Shown: positions 43,630 to 55,042 of the stretch, in pieces | How positions within the stretch are numbered: the first letter of the stretch is position 1 | How the letters are laid out: each line of letters begins with the position of its first letter | NCBI GenBank assembly: GCA_027575765.1 | Contig: JANBPT010000030.1 | Span: 1 to 64,000 of the forward strand | Length of the DNA: 64,000 nucleotides | Direction of reading: 5' to 3' | Source: Tieghemiomyces parasiticus | Lineage: Eukaryota; Kickxellomycota; Dimargaritomycetes; Dimargaritales; Dimargaritaceae | Notes under the pieces: model-generated | What the model saw: only the letters and a program-made list of their open reading frames with translations | What the model was told of the DNA's origin: nothing | The model's database searches: none | Translations under genes and position numbers: made by a program

Positions 43630-44245
43630 GGTGGCATTACGATGTACGGTAAATGTGACGAAATCAGTAACTGATTTTGGAACGGTACGCGACGGGTAGC
43701 TCGGAATGGGCGGCTATCTAGAGGACATCCGATGGCTCCATGGTAGCCTGGTTCCCAAAACGCTTCACCCTTGATTTAGTGAGGTGCCTCTCCGCTGGCT
43801 GCTTATACACCCACACATGGGCGATTGATGTACCACATGGAATACAACGGGGTTAGACTTAGGTGGGATTTAAGCGCTTGCGTCACCATGGATGGCAGAT
43901 CATCTGCTGTTAAATACCTGGTCAGGTTGTTCAACTCCACATCCAAGTCCAGTAGTCGAGAGTGCCCTTTAGCTGGTGCGATGATATTACCATTGGATTG
44001 AGCGGATAGCCTCCCCACACTGCGTCCTGGGTGGCTGCCCAGACGAGGCAACCATCTCTCCACCAAAGAACAAGAGACGGCAACCGACCTTCGAGACCCC
44101 CCAACCCACTGAAGCGGCCCTCGGCAGTCACCTGTACTAGTTGCTTCACCACCCAGTCAAGGAGCATTATTTTTGGTTTATCCCCCCGGCCCTCCTCGGC
44201 ATTAGCAGTTCCAGTATCAGCTGTCGATGTTGGTGAGATGTAATA
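43630..44245. other. Spacer between dolichol kinase and dolichyl diphosphatase
   Basis: It contains the dolichol kinase promoter and, further up, the possible calponin-homology remnant listed separately. Confidence 0.45.
43803..44245 (-). pseudogene. Possible frameshifted calponin-homology (CH) domain remnant
   Basis: On the minus strand one frame, open from about 44245 to 43931, reads a polar Thr/Ala/Glu/Gly linker, then PKIMLLDWVVKQL and, about 30 residues later, LVLWWRDGCLVWAA. Both resemble landmarks of a type-2 CH domain (LLxW ... WxDGxxxxA). The landmarks expected next appear in a different frame, overlapping ORF 44066-43803: LLDLDVELNNLTRYLTADDL followed by TQALKSHLSLTPL, like the end of filamin/spectrin CH2 domains. 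No intron can bridge the two frames because the gap is too short, so a frameshifted fossil is proposed. It starts right at the AATAAA of the dolichyl diphosphatase gene. The match is by eye only and could be chance. Confidence 0.25.
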
Positions 44246-44246
44246 C

Positions 44247-44252
44247 TTTATT
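44247..44252 (-). terminator. Poly(A) signal of dolichyl diphosphatase
   Basis: AATAAA on the minus strand, about 160 bp after the stop at 44412. Confidence 0.4.
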
Positions 44253-44411
44253 TACCATAATAGGCCACCACCAGGCAGCCCATCTTTTATGAAAGGCATT
44301 TTATGTCCAACCATAACTGTGTTGCGTCGAAGTTGTGCTTCGTACTCAAGGGCGCGCGTTCTTCTTCTGCATGTTTTTGGCGGAACCATCTAGCCCCAAT
44401 CCAGCTCGGCC

Positions 44412-45886
44412 TCAATCTCGCTTGAGCCGGGCGTCCAGCTGGGCCATGTGCCACTGGTACTCTCGCTCTAGCAGGTAGGGGTCAGACTCGGTTGGGTCGC
44501 GTAGGTACACGTACTGAGCCCAAGGATGGGTCACCACTTGCCTGCAGAAGCCCGAGGGGCGCACCACATCCCGGATGAAGGTGAAGTACAGGGTCGCCAG
44601 GATGATGCCGACAGCCACTCCGGCCAGCACCTGATTTGACGTGTGGTAGCCGAGGTACACTCTGAGGATGGGGGGTGAGGTGCGGGTAGTTACATGGGGA
44701 AAAGGCGACGGTATGAGCAGGAGTAAGTTTGGAGGGGCACAAAGGAGTCCAGTTGGGGGCCGTCGAAGCCATCTTGGGAGCAGATACTTCTTGAGCCGGG
44801 GAAGGGATTACTACCTGGTTCACGGTAGCAAATAATTGATCCACAAGTCCCATCACTTACCTTGAGTATGCCACGGTGATTCCCGCCAGAGTCAGTCCGA
44901 CAGCCAAGAGGTGCTTCCAAATGTTCTGACGGAAGTGAGTACTGGGTAGTGGTGATTACATTGGGCTCAACAGGGCCACCGTGAGGAGCATCAGTACGGG
45001 TAAGGGTCAAGGATCAGGACTAATGCGTAGCGCTAAGAGCCATCAACATTTCGACCAACAGTTCAGGGACACATCAGTGTCACGGTCAAACTAACGGGCG
45101 GTGCTCATTTCAATGGTAGCAGAGGATGTACTGCTGCCTAATCCAACTCCGGTTCCCAGGTTACGTGGGGTAGGGAGCGACCTTCGAGGTCAGGTCGCCA
45201 TAATGGCACTGGCCAGCCTACGTGGTTGGTGTGCACCCGCCCCTCCGCCTCTCACGTAGTTACTTACTAGGTGTATAGATGCAATACGGCGTAGGCAACA
45301 AAGAACGCCATGAACTGGGCGTGACTTGATGGCATACCATAACCCTTGCCTAGGAATCCTATAGTGAAGGAAAATTAACGGCGCGGAAACGGGCGGAACG
45401 AGTTAGATTAGCCTACGCTCCACTCGAATAATAATAATATGGAATCCAATGTCGGAGTCCACTGCTCCGTCACGGCCCCCGTAGCCTAGTCTAGTATACA
45501 CGGCGCTGCCGCATATGTTTCTGGGCAGGGTTTTGCTCACTGCCAGTGGTGGGCAATGGAAATAACCTACCTGTCGGCCGGGCCTGACTGATGGCGCGTT
45601 TGAGCACCGCGTTGATGATTTCATTGAAGATTTGGCCGACCCCCATTAAAATTACCGAGAGTTCCCGACGGGAAGCCAACCAGGTGCCGTACGCGCAGAT
45701 AATGGCCAGTGGTGCGAGTGTGGCATACGACATCACCATGCCCAAGTGGTCTTGGTCGGTGTACTGGACGTGGCTCAGGTCCAGGTGGGTCAGGGTTTCG
45801 GCACGGGGCATGTCGGCAAGGGCGCCCAGGAACGAGAAGGCCGGCACAGCTGGGTTTTGCTTGGCATTGGTGGAGGTATGTGGCAT
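44412..45886 (-). CDS. CAX4: Dolichyl diphosphatase (DOLPP1/Cax4)
   Basis: Four exons: 45886-45571, 45349-45268, 44941-44861 and 44661-44412, giving 242 residues (yeast Cax4 239, human 238). Phases are 1, 2 and 2. The start is the first ATG; the frame upstream only offers a GTG. The protein has the PAP2 phosphatase triad: K96-x6-RP (103-104), PSSH with H115, and SR-x5-H with R160 and H166. Each motif lies in a different exon and all are restored by splicing, which validates the model. Four to five hydrophobic helices fit an ER membrane protein with a lumenal active site. It removes one phosphate from dolichyl diphosphate released by oligosaccharyltransferase, regenerating dolichyl phosphate. 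Dolichol kinase lies directly downstream on the same strand. Confidence 0.92.
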
Positions 45887-46822
45887 GGTGAGCGACACTG
45901 CGGAATCACGGGGGAAAGGCTCAGTAATTGAAGTTCAATAGGAAGGTACAGCACAGTGCAGCCAGGGCTCTGAGAGGAGATGGTAGGACGTTCTCGAGTC
46001 AATTTGGTCGGGTACCGGTAATGAGGCGCCGAGATTAGAGCACGGATCGCCCGAAGAAGCAAGCGTGAAGTGGCGGACGGTATGGAGTGGGCAGAGCGAA
46101 TAGGCAGCAAGGGCTTACTGGCTGTCTACGTAGGTAGCGGAGGTCGCGACAGAGGTGAGCGCGGTAGCTTTAGGAATCTAGCCCGAACCGCCCGGCTCGA
46201 ACCTCGGGCGGCAGAGGAGCGCCTAGAAGGCAGGAGGAAGCTTATAGGGCCATACCACGTGTCATATACATGCGTGATCTAGGGAGGGAGGAGAAAGACG
46301 GACTGTACGTTGAACGGTGGCTCGGTGGCACTACAAGTGCGAGGGGAAAGCCCATGTGCTGGGTATCAGGAGCGACCCGGTGGTAGATAAGTTTCTCAAC
46401 CGGTACAGTTTCCTTTAATTTAGTTACCGGGAAATCAGATAGAACAACGGCGATTAGTGTGTTGGCAATATCAACTCAGCGGCTGTTGTCCTTTGGCTCG
46501 AATCAAGGACCCGATAAGGCCCTAGTCATTAGCGGCGTAAATCAGTGCACAACGTGGGCGACCCGCATAAGCGATAGGGTCGAAGACTCGCACGCCATGA
46601 GTGAGATTCGACTAAGGCCGGGCTCTAGCACACAGTCCTGGCGCAGAGGTGGTTGAGGCCTAGCGCTATGTCCTCGTTGTAGCTGGCCATCGACAACTGG
46701 GCCAGTCAATCCAGGCGGCGTGCAGCTGCACTCGCCGCAGCCTGCGGAAAGAATAGTCCTCATCCCCGCGGGGTCCTCTACCTCGTTACTACTACACACT
46801 TACATTATCTCTTCATTTCACC
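45887..46822. promoter_or_regulatory. Divergent promoter region, dolichyl diphosphatase / TBCE
   Basis: 936 bp between two divergent starts. No gene, TATA box or repeat was recognised. Confidence 0.4.
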
Positions 46823-48939
46823 ATGCCCGGCAATCCTCACCCTTCGGCCGACCCCGTGGGCCGGCGCTTTGAGTACCAGGGTGCCACCGGTACCGTCCGA
46901 TTCCGAGGCCCGGTAGCCGGCGCCCCGGGTGAGTGGTACGGCGTCGAATGGGACGACATCAGTCGCGGCAAGCACGACGGGTCCAAAGGCAGCGTCCGCT
47001 ACTTCACTGCCCGTGCCCCAACCGCGGGTTCCTTCCTGCGGGTTGGGGTACCTCTCAATTGGGGGTCGGAATTCCTCGAGGCCGTGGTCCGCAAGTACCT
47101 CATAACCGCCGACCGCCGCATCGCCCACCACGCCCCCGAGACCCTTCTCCGAATTGGCCGGGTGGCCGAGCTGGTAGCCCGGTACCGGATGGAGCTGGCA
47201 GCATCGAAAGACCAAGCGACGGACGGTAGCACCGCGCCCCCACACCCGTCATCACCCTTGGTTCTAGGCGACACGACTATCCCGCTCGAGGCGGTAGGCT
47301 GGGACCAAGCCGAGTTCAAATTCAGTCAGGTGGATAAACTCAAGACGATCAGCCTCGCCCACCAGGGGATCGTCTCAGCCGGGGACGCCACTGCCATTGC
47401 CGAGGTGTGCACCGGTAAGTATCGCCAGAGATGGACGACTGGCGTTACCGACAGTATGGTCATGCCAACCTAAGAACGGGCTGACATGGCTCCGCCGCTT
47501 TGTCCTCAATTGTGATTTTAATCCACACCATCCCCATCGCCGGCATTTTACACGCTAGATACGGAGGAGCTCGACCTATCCAACAACCTCTTTACGGACT
47601 GGACGGAGATCATGACTATTGCTCGCGCTCTCCCTCGTTTACGTGTTCTCAGGCTCAAGTAAGTATCGCCGAGGCAACTCTGCCCAACGCCGCCGGGACC
47701 TACTTGACCTCTGATGGGCCGGTGGAGAAATGTAGAAGTCTAATCCACTATCCGTATTACTACATATACCCCAATCAATTCCCTCATACGGCTAGCGGAA
47801 ACCGTTTCGACCCAGCCCTCATTATGCGACCGGGCGCTGGTCCCGTCGACCATATCCGCACGCTCACCCTCAACCGCACCGGCCTGACGTGGGCGGCCGT
47901 GGCCGACATTGTGCGCCACACCCAGGGCCTCGAGGAGCTATCCGTGGCTTTCAACGGCATGGATCATCTTGAGCTCGAAACCGCGGGGCCGTCATTGGTG
48001 GACGACAATCTGCGGACCTATCTTGGCACCCTGCGTCACTTGTCCTTGGAGGGCAACGCGCTAACCAACTGGGCGAATGTGGCCCCTCTGGGTTCCCTGC
48101 CGTCTCTGGCCTCCCTCAGTCTGGCCCGCAACCGACTCACCAGCGTGGCCCGCCCGACAACGGAGGCTCCGTTTGCCCGTTTAGCGGTGCTCAATATTGA
48201 CGGAAACTGTATCGATCAGCTCGCTGCCGCGGGCAACGCTCTTGACCTCTTCCCGTCCCTCCACAGCCTGCGGTTCAAAAACAACCCAGCCTTCACCGAG
48301 TACTCCGCCGATCGCATCCGCCTCGAACTGGTGTGCCGGGTGGGCCGACTCGAGACGGTAAACGGCAGCCCTTTAAATCCACGGGAACGCACTGATCTGG
48401 AGCGGTACTACCTTAAACAGATCGGTGAGACGTTGCCCACCCAGGACGAGGAGGCAATCATCCAACTACACCCGCGCTACCGAGCCCTCGTCGCCCTGCA
48501 TGGCGCTCCGGTCACCCGTGCTCCGACCACCACGGGAAGGGCCCTAGGCGGCCGACTCCTCGACATCACCGTGCGTACCGGGGATCCTGCCAAGGCGGAT
48601 GACGGCGGCGGTCTGCGTCGGCAGGTGCTACCGACGATGACCGTTGGTAATCTGCTCGCCCGGTCCGCTCGTTTGCTGGAGTTGACCTCGCCCGCGCGTC
48701 TGTACCTGGTATCACCGTCACAGCCGGTAAGTTGAGATTTGAAACCATTTTCGAGCCCACGTTGGACAGAAGGTGACGGTTGATGCACCGATAATTATAT
48801 AGCTAACCCACTGACACACTCTGTTGCTGCGGATTTCGCACCTCACTAGGATCCGGTTCCGCTTGAAGATGAATTTGCTCCCATCTCGGATTACGGACTG
48901 CAGGCCGGGGACCAGGTAGTCGTCACCCCGCTATCTTGA
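46823..48939 (+). CDS. PAC2: Tubulin-folding cofactor E (TBCE/Pac2)
   Basis: Four exons, 46823-47414, 47559-47658, 47796-48726 and 48850-48939, with phases 1, 2 and 0 and GTAAGT donors throughout, give 570 residues (human TBCE 527). Residues 13-100 are a CAP-Gly domain with the EWYGVEWD core and GKHDG at 49-53, the groove that binds tubulin C-termini. Exons 2 and 3 encode leucine-rich repeats (EELDLSNNLFTDW, LTLNRTGLTWAAV, LSVAFNGM and further units to about residue 420). The C-terminal 80 residues look like the ubiquitin-like domain (TVGNLLARSARLLEL), ending in exon 4 with a GDQVVVTPLS tail. TBCE works with TBCC, TBCD and TBCB to assemble or dissociate alpha/beta-tubulin. The small 100-bp exon 2 restores an LRR unit across both joints. 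Confidence 0.92.
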
Positions 48940-49373
48940 GCCAAACTCACATCCTAGGAACGCTGACTCCTACAATCCTCACCTAGGGATAGTCGAATGG
49001 AAAGCTTGCAGATCATTTATAATTGTATTTTGTAGCGCAGGATATGGTAGTTATAAAACCCTTTGGGCTTCAAACTGAGCCCCGTGCAAATAAGTTAACC
49101 CCGTCAGAGTCCATATTGTAAGCTTCGGTATGCAGCCTCTTGTGACCTCTGACTAGGCAAGTGGTACATAAGAACGGCATCCCAGCGACGCCTTTAAAAG
49201 TGACCTCCACCACCCTGTTATCGTGCCGCTTTCAAACTAATATTCATACATTTATGCAGCGCGCTGTACATACTAGAGTATTCAAATAAAAGGTTGCCCC
49301 ACCTCAAATGGGAGAAGATGTGTGTATGCGGTCCAATGGACAAAGGAGGTTAGCCTATGTGCGGCAGGGTCTC
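48940..49373. other. Convergent spacer, TBCE / third MFS carrier
   Basis: 434 bp between facing stop codons. An AATAAA occurs on the plus strand at about 49286. Nothing else was seen. Confidence 0.45.
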
Positions 49374-51167
49374 TCACTTAAGTTGCATGTAGGCCGTGGG
49401 AGGCTTCTCGGTTCGCCAGGCCTCGCCATGCTTATACACGATGAAGGTGAGCACGGCCCCTACCATGGACATGAAGCCCAGGAAGGTAAACGCCCAGCCT
49501 ACCCCCCAGCTGTCAATGACAATCTCAATAATCCCGGTCCACAGAGCGGTGTAGAGACAGCGGAACAGGTTAGCTAGGGAGGTGATGGACGAGCTCCGGA
49601 TGGTGAACAGGTCGACCAGGTACGTGGAAATCCCGCCGAAGGACGCATTGAGACAGAACCCGATGATAACCTGGCAAATGAGCGGGAATACGATCGAGGT
49701 CGTAAAGTTCATGCACCAGCCCCACGCGATCATGGCGAGCGGAAAGAGGGTCATGGTGAAAATAACAAACAGGATCCGGGCTTCGTAGGGCGAGTTGGCG
49801 GCCGGCGGAGACTGCACATTGGCAGCCTTGCCAGACACTCGTGGGGCGGTCGGGTCGAACGCTTCCGCATCCTTGTCGGCCTCGGACGGCTGTTGAGCCT
49901 TGGCCGCCTGGCGGCGCAGACTCTGGCGCCGGAAGTTGCGGTCGGCCATGATCCCACCGACAAGGGCACCAATGATACAGCCGGCGCCGATGGTGATGTA
50001 GCAAAGTCCGATGCGTGAGATGGAGTAGTGGTACTGTTTCGCTAGGATTGTGGCCACAGCCGTGTTGACCGAGTAAAAGCACGCAAACATTATCGCGGTA
50101 CAGACCGTGGGCATCCACACGTACTTGAATTGAAGGGTGGGGGCAATGGAGAAGGGATTAACCTGGGCCCACGTAATGGGCGGACGCGGGCGAAGGTGGG
50201 TATCCCGCGGAAGCCCCTTGAGCGGCATTTGGCGCCGGCGGGCCACGGTAGGGCGGTGCGTTTCAGGGAGCACAAAAGTTAGCACGATGCAGAAGACGCC
50301 GCTGATTATGGCGGTGAGCCAGAAGCACCACCGCCAGCCCAAAGAGTCAGCCACATAACCACCAATGATGGTACCCAGGATTGGGCCCAGCATCTGAGCG
50401 CTAAAGAAGATGCCGAGGGCGCTACCGCGCTGGGCAGGTTCGAAAATGTCGCTGATGCTGCCGGCGCCCAAGACGATGGTTGAGGACCCGCCAAAGGCCT
50501 GCAGGAAACGCATACCCAGAAGGAGGGAGTCGGATTTGGCGAGTGCGCAACCCACCGAAGCTAGGGCGCACACTAGGCACCCCAGGGCGTATGGGTAACG
50601 GCGGCCAAACTGGTCGGCTATGGGACCCCACAGGATGGGGGCGACGCCCAGCCCGATCATGAAGACCGAGACGGCAACGTTTATTCTGGATACGGTGGAG
50701 TCGAGGTCCGTAGCCACGTTGGAAATGGCCGGCAGAAAAATATTGGATGAGAACGGTGCCAGCATCCCAGTGACGCCTGTAATACCAACCACCGCCTTCT
50801 TCCAAGCGGGGGAGAAGGGAGTGTACAACAGGTCCACATCGTCCTCGGTACCGTTCGCAGCCTCAGCAGGGGTAGGTACAGCCGGGTCAACCAATGGGAC
50901 CTCCTTCTCGGTCCATGATGTCGACGACTTGGGCGCGGACTCGTCGCGGACGTGGCTGTCGTCAACGGTCGATTCGAGACCGCCCCCGGCAGTGACGCTA
51001 TCGTATAAGCTACCCGCGTGAGGGTAGTCGTCGAAATTGGGCATATTTTCGGATGAACTAGAGGGGTCAAGGGGTAGCCGTGACGTATGATATCGATGTA
51101 GCCGCGGTGTGAAACGTCGGAGGGTAGAGATACAAGGTGGAGCAGAGGTCAGAAAAGGGTGGACCAT
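49374..51167 (-). CDS. MFS drug/polyamine:H+ antiporter (DHA1-type), paralogue 3
   Basis: Up to 597 residues. Two starts are possible: 51167, or the in-frame ATG at 51044 (556 residues). The latter fits the other two paralogues better, since the extra 41 residues are Ser/Arg/Pro-rich with no counterpart. A GTAAGT on this strand at about 51249 and a CCTAG at about 51178 suggest a 5' leader intron. The protein has 12 predicted helices, motif A GPIADQFGRR, the antiporter segment AQMLGPILGTIIGGY and the QMPLKGLP loop. A charged loop of about 60 residues separates helices 8 and 9. It lies 28 kb from the tandem pair on the other strand and most resembles paralogue 1 at its N-half. Efflux function is inferred. 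Confidence 0.88.
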   Translation of the reverse strand: MVHPFLTSAPPCISTLRRFTPRLHRYHTSRLPLDPSSSSENMPNFDDYPHAGSLYDSVTAGGGLESTVDDSHVRDESAPKSSTSWTEKEVPLVDPAVPTPAEAANGTEDDVDLLYTPFSPAWKKAVVGITGVTGMLAPFSSNIFLPAISNVATDLDSTVSRINVAVSVFMIGLGVAPILWGPIADQFGRRYPYALGCLVCALASVGCALAKSDSLLLGMRFLQAFGGSSTIVLGAGSISDIFEPAQRGSALGIFFSAQMLGPILGTIIGGYVADSLGWRWCFWLTAIISGVFCIVLTFVLPETHRPTVARRRQMPLKGLPRDTHLRPRPPITWAQVNPFSIAPTLQFKYVWMPTVCTAIMFACFYSVNTAVATILAKQYHYSISRIGLCYITIGAGCIIGALVGGIMADRNFRRQSLRRQAAKAQQPSEADKDAEAFDPTAPRVSGKAANVQSPPAANSPYEARILFVIFTMTLFPLAMIAWGWCMNFTTSIVFPLICQVIIGFCLNASFGGISTYLVDLFTIRSSSITSLANLFRCLYTALWTGIIEIVIDSWGVGWAFTFLGFMSMVGAVLTFIVYKHGEAWRTEKPPTAYMQLK

Positions 51168-54100
51168 CGACTAGGCGCGAGTACGTTGGAATTGAGGCGA
51201 GTTACTGTCAGTTCTCGCTAAAAGAAGTGTATAGGGCTACAAGGACTTACCTCTTCTTACAGCGCTCACCGGGATGTTTTTTTCCAGAGTGAATTTCGCT
51301 ACGAGTGGCGGCACGCCAGTGACCGGGTCACCAGTTGAGTCTATTAGAGGACCGTAGAGGGAAGAGATAGTCAATTTTCCCGTCAGATCAACGGATTGAG
51401 GACTTTTTGGGGGAAAAAGTAACGTCGATTAAAAACCAGCACTCTGCCAGGGTTGAGGTGGAAGAGAGGCAAGAAAGTGAAAAAGAATGAAAACGAGGTA
51501 AATAATTTCTTCAGAATAATAAGCAAGATGGACAATATGCTGGAGTCAAAATGTATCGAGGAACGAGAGTGGTTAATGGTACTATATGGAGAAGAAAAAA
51601 AGTGGCGTTTAGAAGCTAGTTCATAAAGTTAAAAGATCGAGAAGAACAGGACGGCAGGTAGTTATATATATATTTAACCGAGCCGTAGTAGGTAAAAAAG
51701 GGCAGTGAGTATAGAAAAAACGAAGGCCGCAAGAAGATTTAGCCGATGAGACGAATTAGAGGGTATGTGTATACGGTGCAAACTTTGCCGGATGGTAGAT
51801 CGTTCAGACTTGCATTTTTTATGACAGGCCCTTACCTTCCTTCACTCAACCACATTCCTAACCAATTATATTGAGACGAGTTGTAATATGCAGGCGTGGG
51901 TGGCACAGCCATTAGGTCGCCCACTTTGAAATGATGGTGTGGTCAAAGGGGGGAAAATTGGCCCGCACTTATTTATCAGGCAGTGCGGCTCTGCCCTTAT
52001 TATCCCCTTGGTGACTTACCAATAGATTCAGGCAAGGCCTTGGCGCCGCAGCCATTACAAGGAACGTGTATATCGTCCCCATCCACCCTTCCCCACTCCC
52101 GAAATACCCACACAGCCTGCAGAAAAGATCTGAAAATCCGACAGGCTAGTGAAAGGTGGAGGCGTCTTAGGGGAAATCTCTGGATGGTCATTGGTAAGCT
52201 CCCCTTCACTAACCTGCCTTTCCAGTAGTGGCACCAATCGCTTCAACCTCCGCTCCTACTCTCCGATTCCTGTCCCGCTTGCGAGGGACCAAAGGGTCCA
52301 ATAGCTCAACTGGCTTCGGTCTGTTGGAGGGTGGATACCATCTGATGTATTATTCTTCACTACGCCATTCGAATCCTTAACGCATGTGGCTGCCCCGTGA
52401 CTGGCCGCGACATTTTTCCGCCAATGATATCGGTAGTCTATTTTTTAAAATTTGTAGTGCTTGTGTATGAAAATACCCCTCACTGCCCCTTAACCTCATC
52501 TTCACAAGGAATCAAGGAGATGGAGGACTTTGCGCCGTATTGCCCGGGAGGCATCACCTTCCGATCCGTTTGCTGCGTGCCCTTGTCGTTTCGTGCCCCA
52601 TAGCTAGTGCTTAAACGGGCACGGCGCCTAATAGTTTTACCGATGGGTGGCTGCGCCCTCTAAGAAACTGGGACACCATATCCCCGGGATAATCGCTTGG
52701 AAACAAACCAGGCTCATGGTTCCCCCCCCCACTCTTTCTGTTAACCCGAACCAGTGCCATCAAACAACGGCGGCCCCCCTGCTTTGTATCGTTGTAGCGC
52801 CCTGATTTCATCCAGAGGTGGCCTAGTCACGGACGTAGTCTAGCCGAACTTGTCAGCTGTGACTTCTCCCGTGGACTCGAGTTTGCTCAAGGCGGCACAT
52901 CTGAAAACACGCCACTCCGACTTCGGATTGTGAGAATTTACGCGCAAGTATCCACTTGAAAGTACAATTTGGTGCTGCAGGTATGGCCGGCAGACTTTAC
53001 CCATGAGAGGTAAACGGTCAAGGACCGAGGTGACGACATTCTGAGTCACAATGGGTCACCGGCCCGCCCTGCTCCCCTACGGCTAGAACTTCACATTAGG
53101 GTTGGCCTTGGAAACCTGCCAACCACACCCAACTTGAAGTCATCTGGTCGTCGGCTTGACACCCATTTGCCAAAAGCGAGCAACCTGGTCAGGGATGTGA
53201 CCCTCTCACCTGCCCTTGGCCCAGGCTGGTGGTAGCGATTGGCAAGAATTATCGGCTTCCTCGTGAGGTGTATGGTCAAGCCGATCGACCTCCTACTCAG
53301 CCAAGTTATCTGATACAAGGCCAACGCGTCTTATTCGTCACAGCGGCCGGAGCAACTTAGAACGATGCTGGTTAGATAAGCCAAGCGCAATACAACAACA
53401 CTGCGCGGCAAGCGTAGCGACCTATTCAAGGCTGGTTGCTAGATTTTTCCACCAATAATCTCCATTGAGTTCTCTTCACGCCATGTAAGGGGCGATGGGA
53501 CCCATGAGTTGGATCCTATCGACAAAGGACGCGAACGTTACATAAACTTCATCCAGTTTAGCATCCAGTTTTTTAATAGTAACCTATGGTGCCGGTGAGT
53601 TATCATCGAGAACACTGCTACAATGATGTCCCCGGAAAAGTTATCTGATTATACGAGTCAGTGCGCCACTCCAGTCTCCAACGTCGTTGTAACCTGTCCC
53701 CTCAAATAACACGGCGTGGCTTAGCTGATACGGTACAAGGCACCTTACACCCATTGAAAGGTCACGAAACTAGGAGCCTATCCACGCTAGTCATTACTAG
53801 CTCTGTAAACGAAACGCCCATCAATTCCATTTGTACAATAGATAGTTCAGGCAGCACGATGGTGATCCCATCCCCGCCCCCTTAGCACACCTTGTGTGGA
53901 GTGTGTAATTCTTCTAACACGACCTGTCATCCTACGCAGCCCTAAACTGGCGGCATTTCCCGGACAGACTCCAGGGATTAACTGGTTGTAAACCAAGACG
54001 CACACAGCAGTTAGTGGCTACCTGTGCCCCCGCCCCTTTACTTGAGCGATAAAGGTTGGGGCTATGTACCCCGTAATGCTGGCTGGTGCCGCCACCCGGT

Positions 54101-54550
54101 CTTCGGTAAATGTATATGGTTATAGTGCTCTAGTGATAAATAATCCCATTAGCGGACTATTCCGCAGAGGAGACGCTCTGGTACAGTGAGAATGCGGGAT
54201 CCCTGTGACGTAGCTCTTCCGGCAGGTATCGGAGCCAATGTTGCAGGGATGGCACCAGATCCTATGTGACCCAGGGGTTACAATGCCTGTCCTCTAGAGG
54301 GGTGAACATTAGACCTGCAGACTGTATGGACGAAGAAGCGAACGAACTGACCATTAAGCGCTGCCTTTAGCCTCCGTCAGCTAATTTAGCAAGCTTGTAA
54401 GTCTCCTGTCAACCTTATAGCTCCAGGCATTTGGTTAAGTTTTATTGCACAGAATCTCAACGCCTGGAACCGCTGAGCGGGCTTAACCAGATCATAAGGG
54501 TGGAGAAGCAAAGAATAAGGCGTCGGAGTCGCCCTGGCGGATTTGTCGAT
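51168..54550. other. Gene-poor stretch, 3.4 kb
   Basis: It begins with the purine-rich (minus-strand pyrimidine-rich) leader of the MFS gene, to about 51.75 kb. A possible minus-strand exon ends at a GTAAGT at about 52018 and reads DDIHVPCNGCGAKALPESIG, vaguely like the start of a ZZ zinc finger, but no following exon with the matching Cys pairs was found. The rest shows no gene. Confidence 0.3.
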
Positions 54551-55042
54551 TTATATCGGCTTGTAGACACGCCATATGCTGTTGGTGGCGAAGCCGGGGG
54601 GCGCGATAGGGTTATCACTCTGACCGCGCAGGGTACCTGTGAGGCGCTTGTCGCGCTCCATCATGAGAAGATCCCAATCATCCACATCGTAACGTTGGGG
54701 CTGGGGCCAGCAGGGAAATGTGAAAGGAGGAAGTGGTGGAAAGTAGGGACACCAGTTAGGTCCACATGGGTATGGTTAGTGGTCAGTACGAGGGAATGAG
54801 TAGTGACGCGTGAAAACTGTACGATTGCTTGGGTCGATAGTTTGTAAGCCTGAGATGGGCTACACCACGAGCCAACTACCCAGCTGACTCTATCCATACT
54901 CTTAAGTGTAAAAAGTGGGGATCCGTGGACTTACCTTCCAGTCGTTGCGGGCACGCTGGGCGGCCATGAGACCGAGCCCAGTAACCGACATGAGACCGGC
55001 GATGATGCCGAAAGGGATGACGGCTTCAAAAGGAACCGGCAT
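54551..55042 (-). CDS. NDUFA1: NADH dehydrogenase 1 alpha subcomplex subunit 1 (NDUFA1/MWFE)
   Basis: Two short exons, 55042-54935 and 54700-54551, joined in phase 0 over a 234-bp intron (GTAAGT ... CCCCAG), encode 85 residues. The start MPVPFEAVIPFGIIAG is the family hallmark: a short N-terminus and one membrane helix. Exon 2 begins PQRYDVDDWD and carries MMERDKRLTGTLRGQ, the other conserved block. The protein is a single-pass accessory subunit of mitochondrial complex I, needed for its assembly. It has a C-terminal extension of about 20 residues compared with the 70-residue animal protein, as in other fungi. Both conserved blocks appear in the right order, so the call is firm despite the small size. 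Confidence 0.92.

Noticed and set aside
46185..46215. GGTTCGAGCC-like segment on the minus strand resembling a tRNA T arm
   Set aside because: The flanking bases do not form a T stem and no anticodon or acceptor stem fits.
52012..52250. Possible ZZ-type zinc finger start (HVPCNGCGAKALPESIG) on the minus strand
   Set aside because: Only one Cys pair is present and no downstream exon supplies the rest of the finger.
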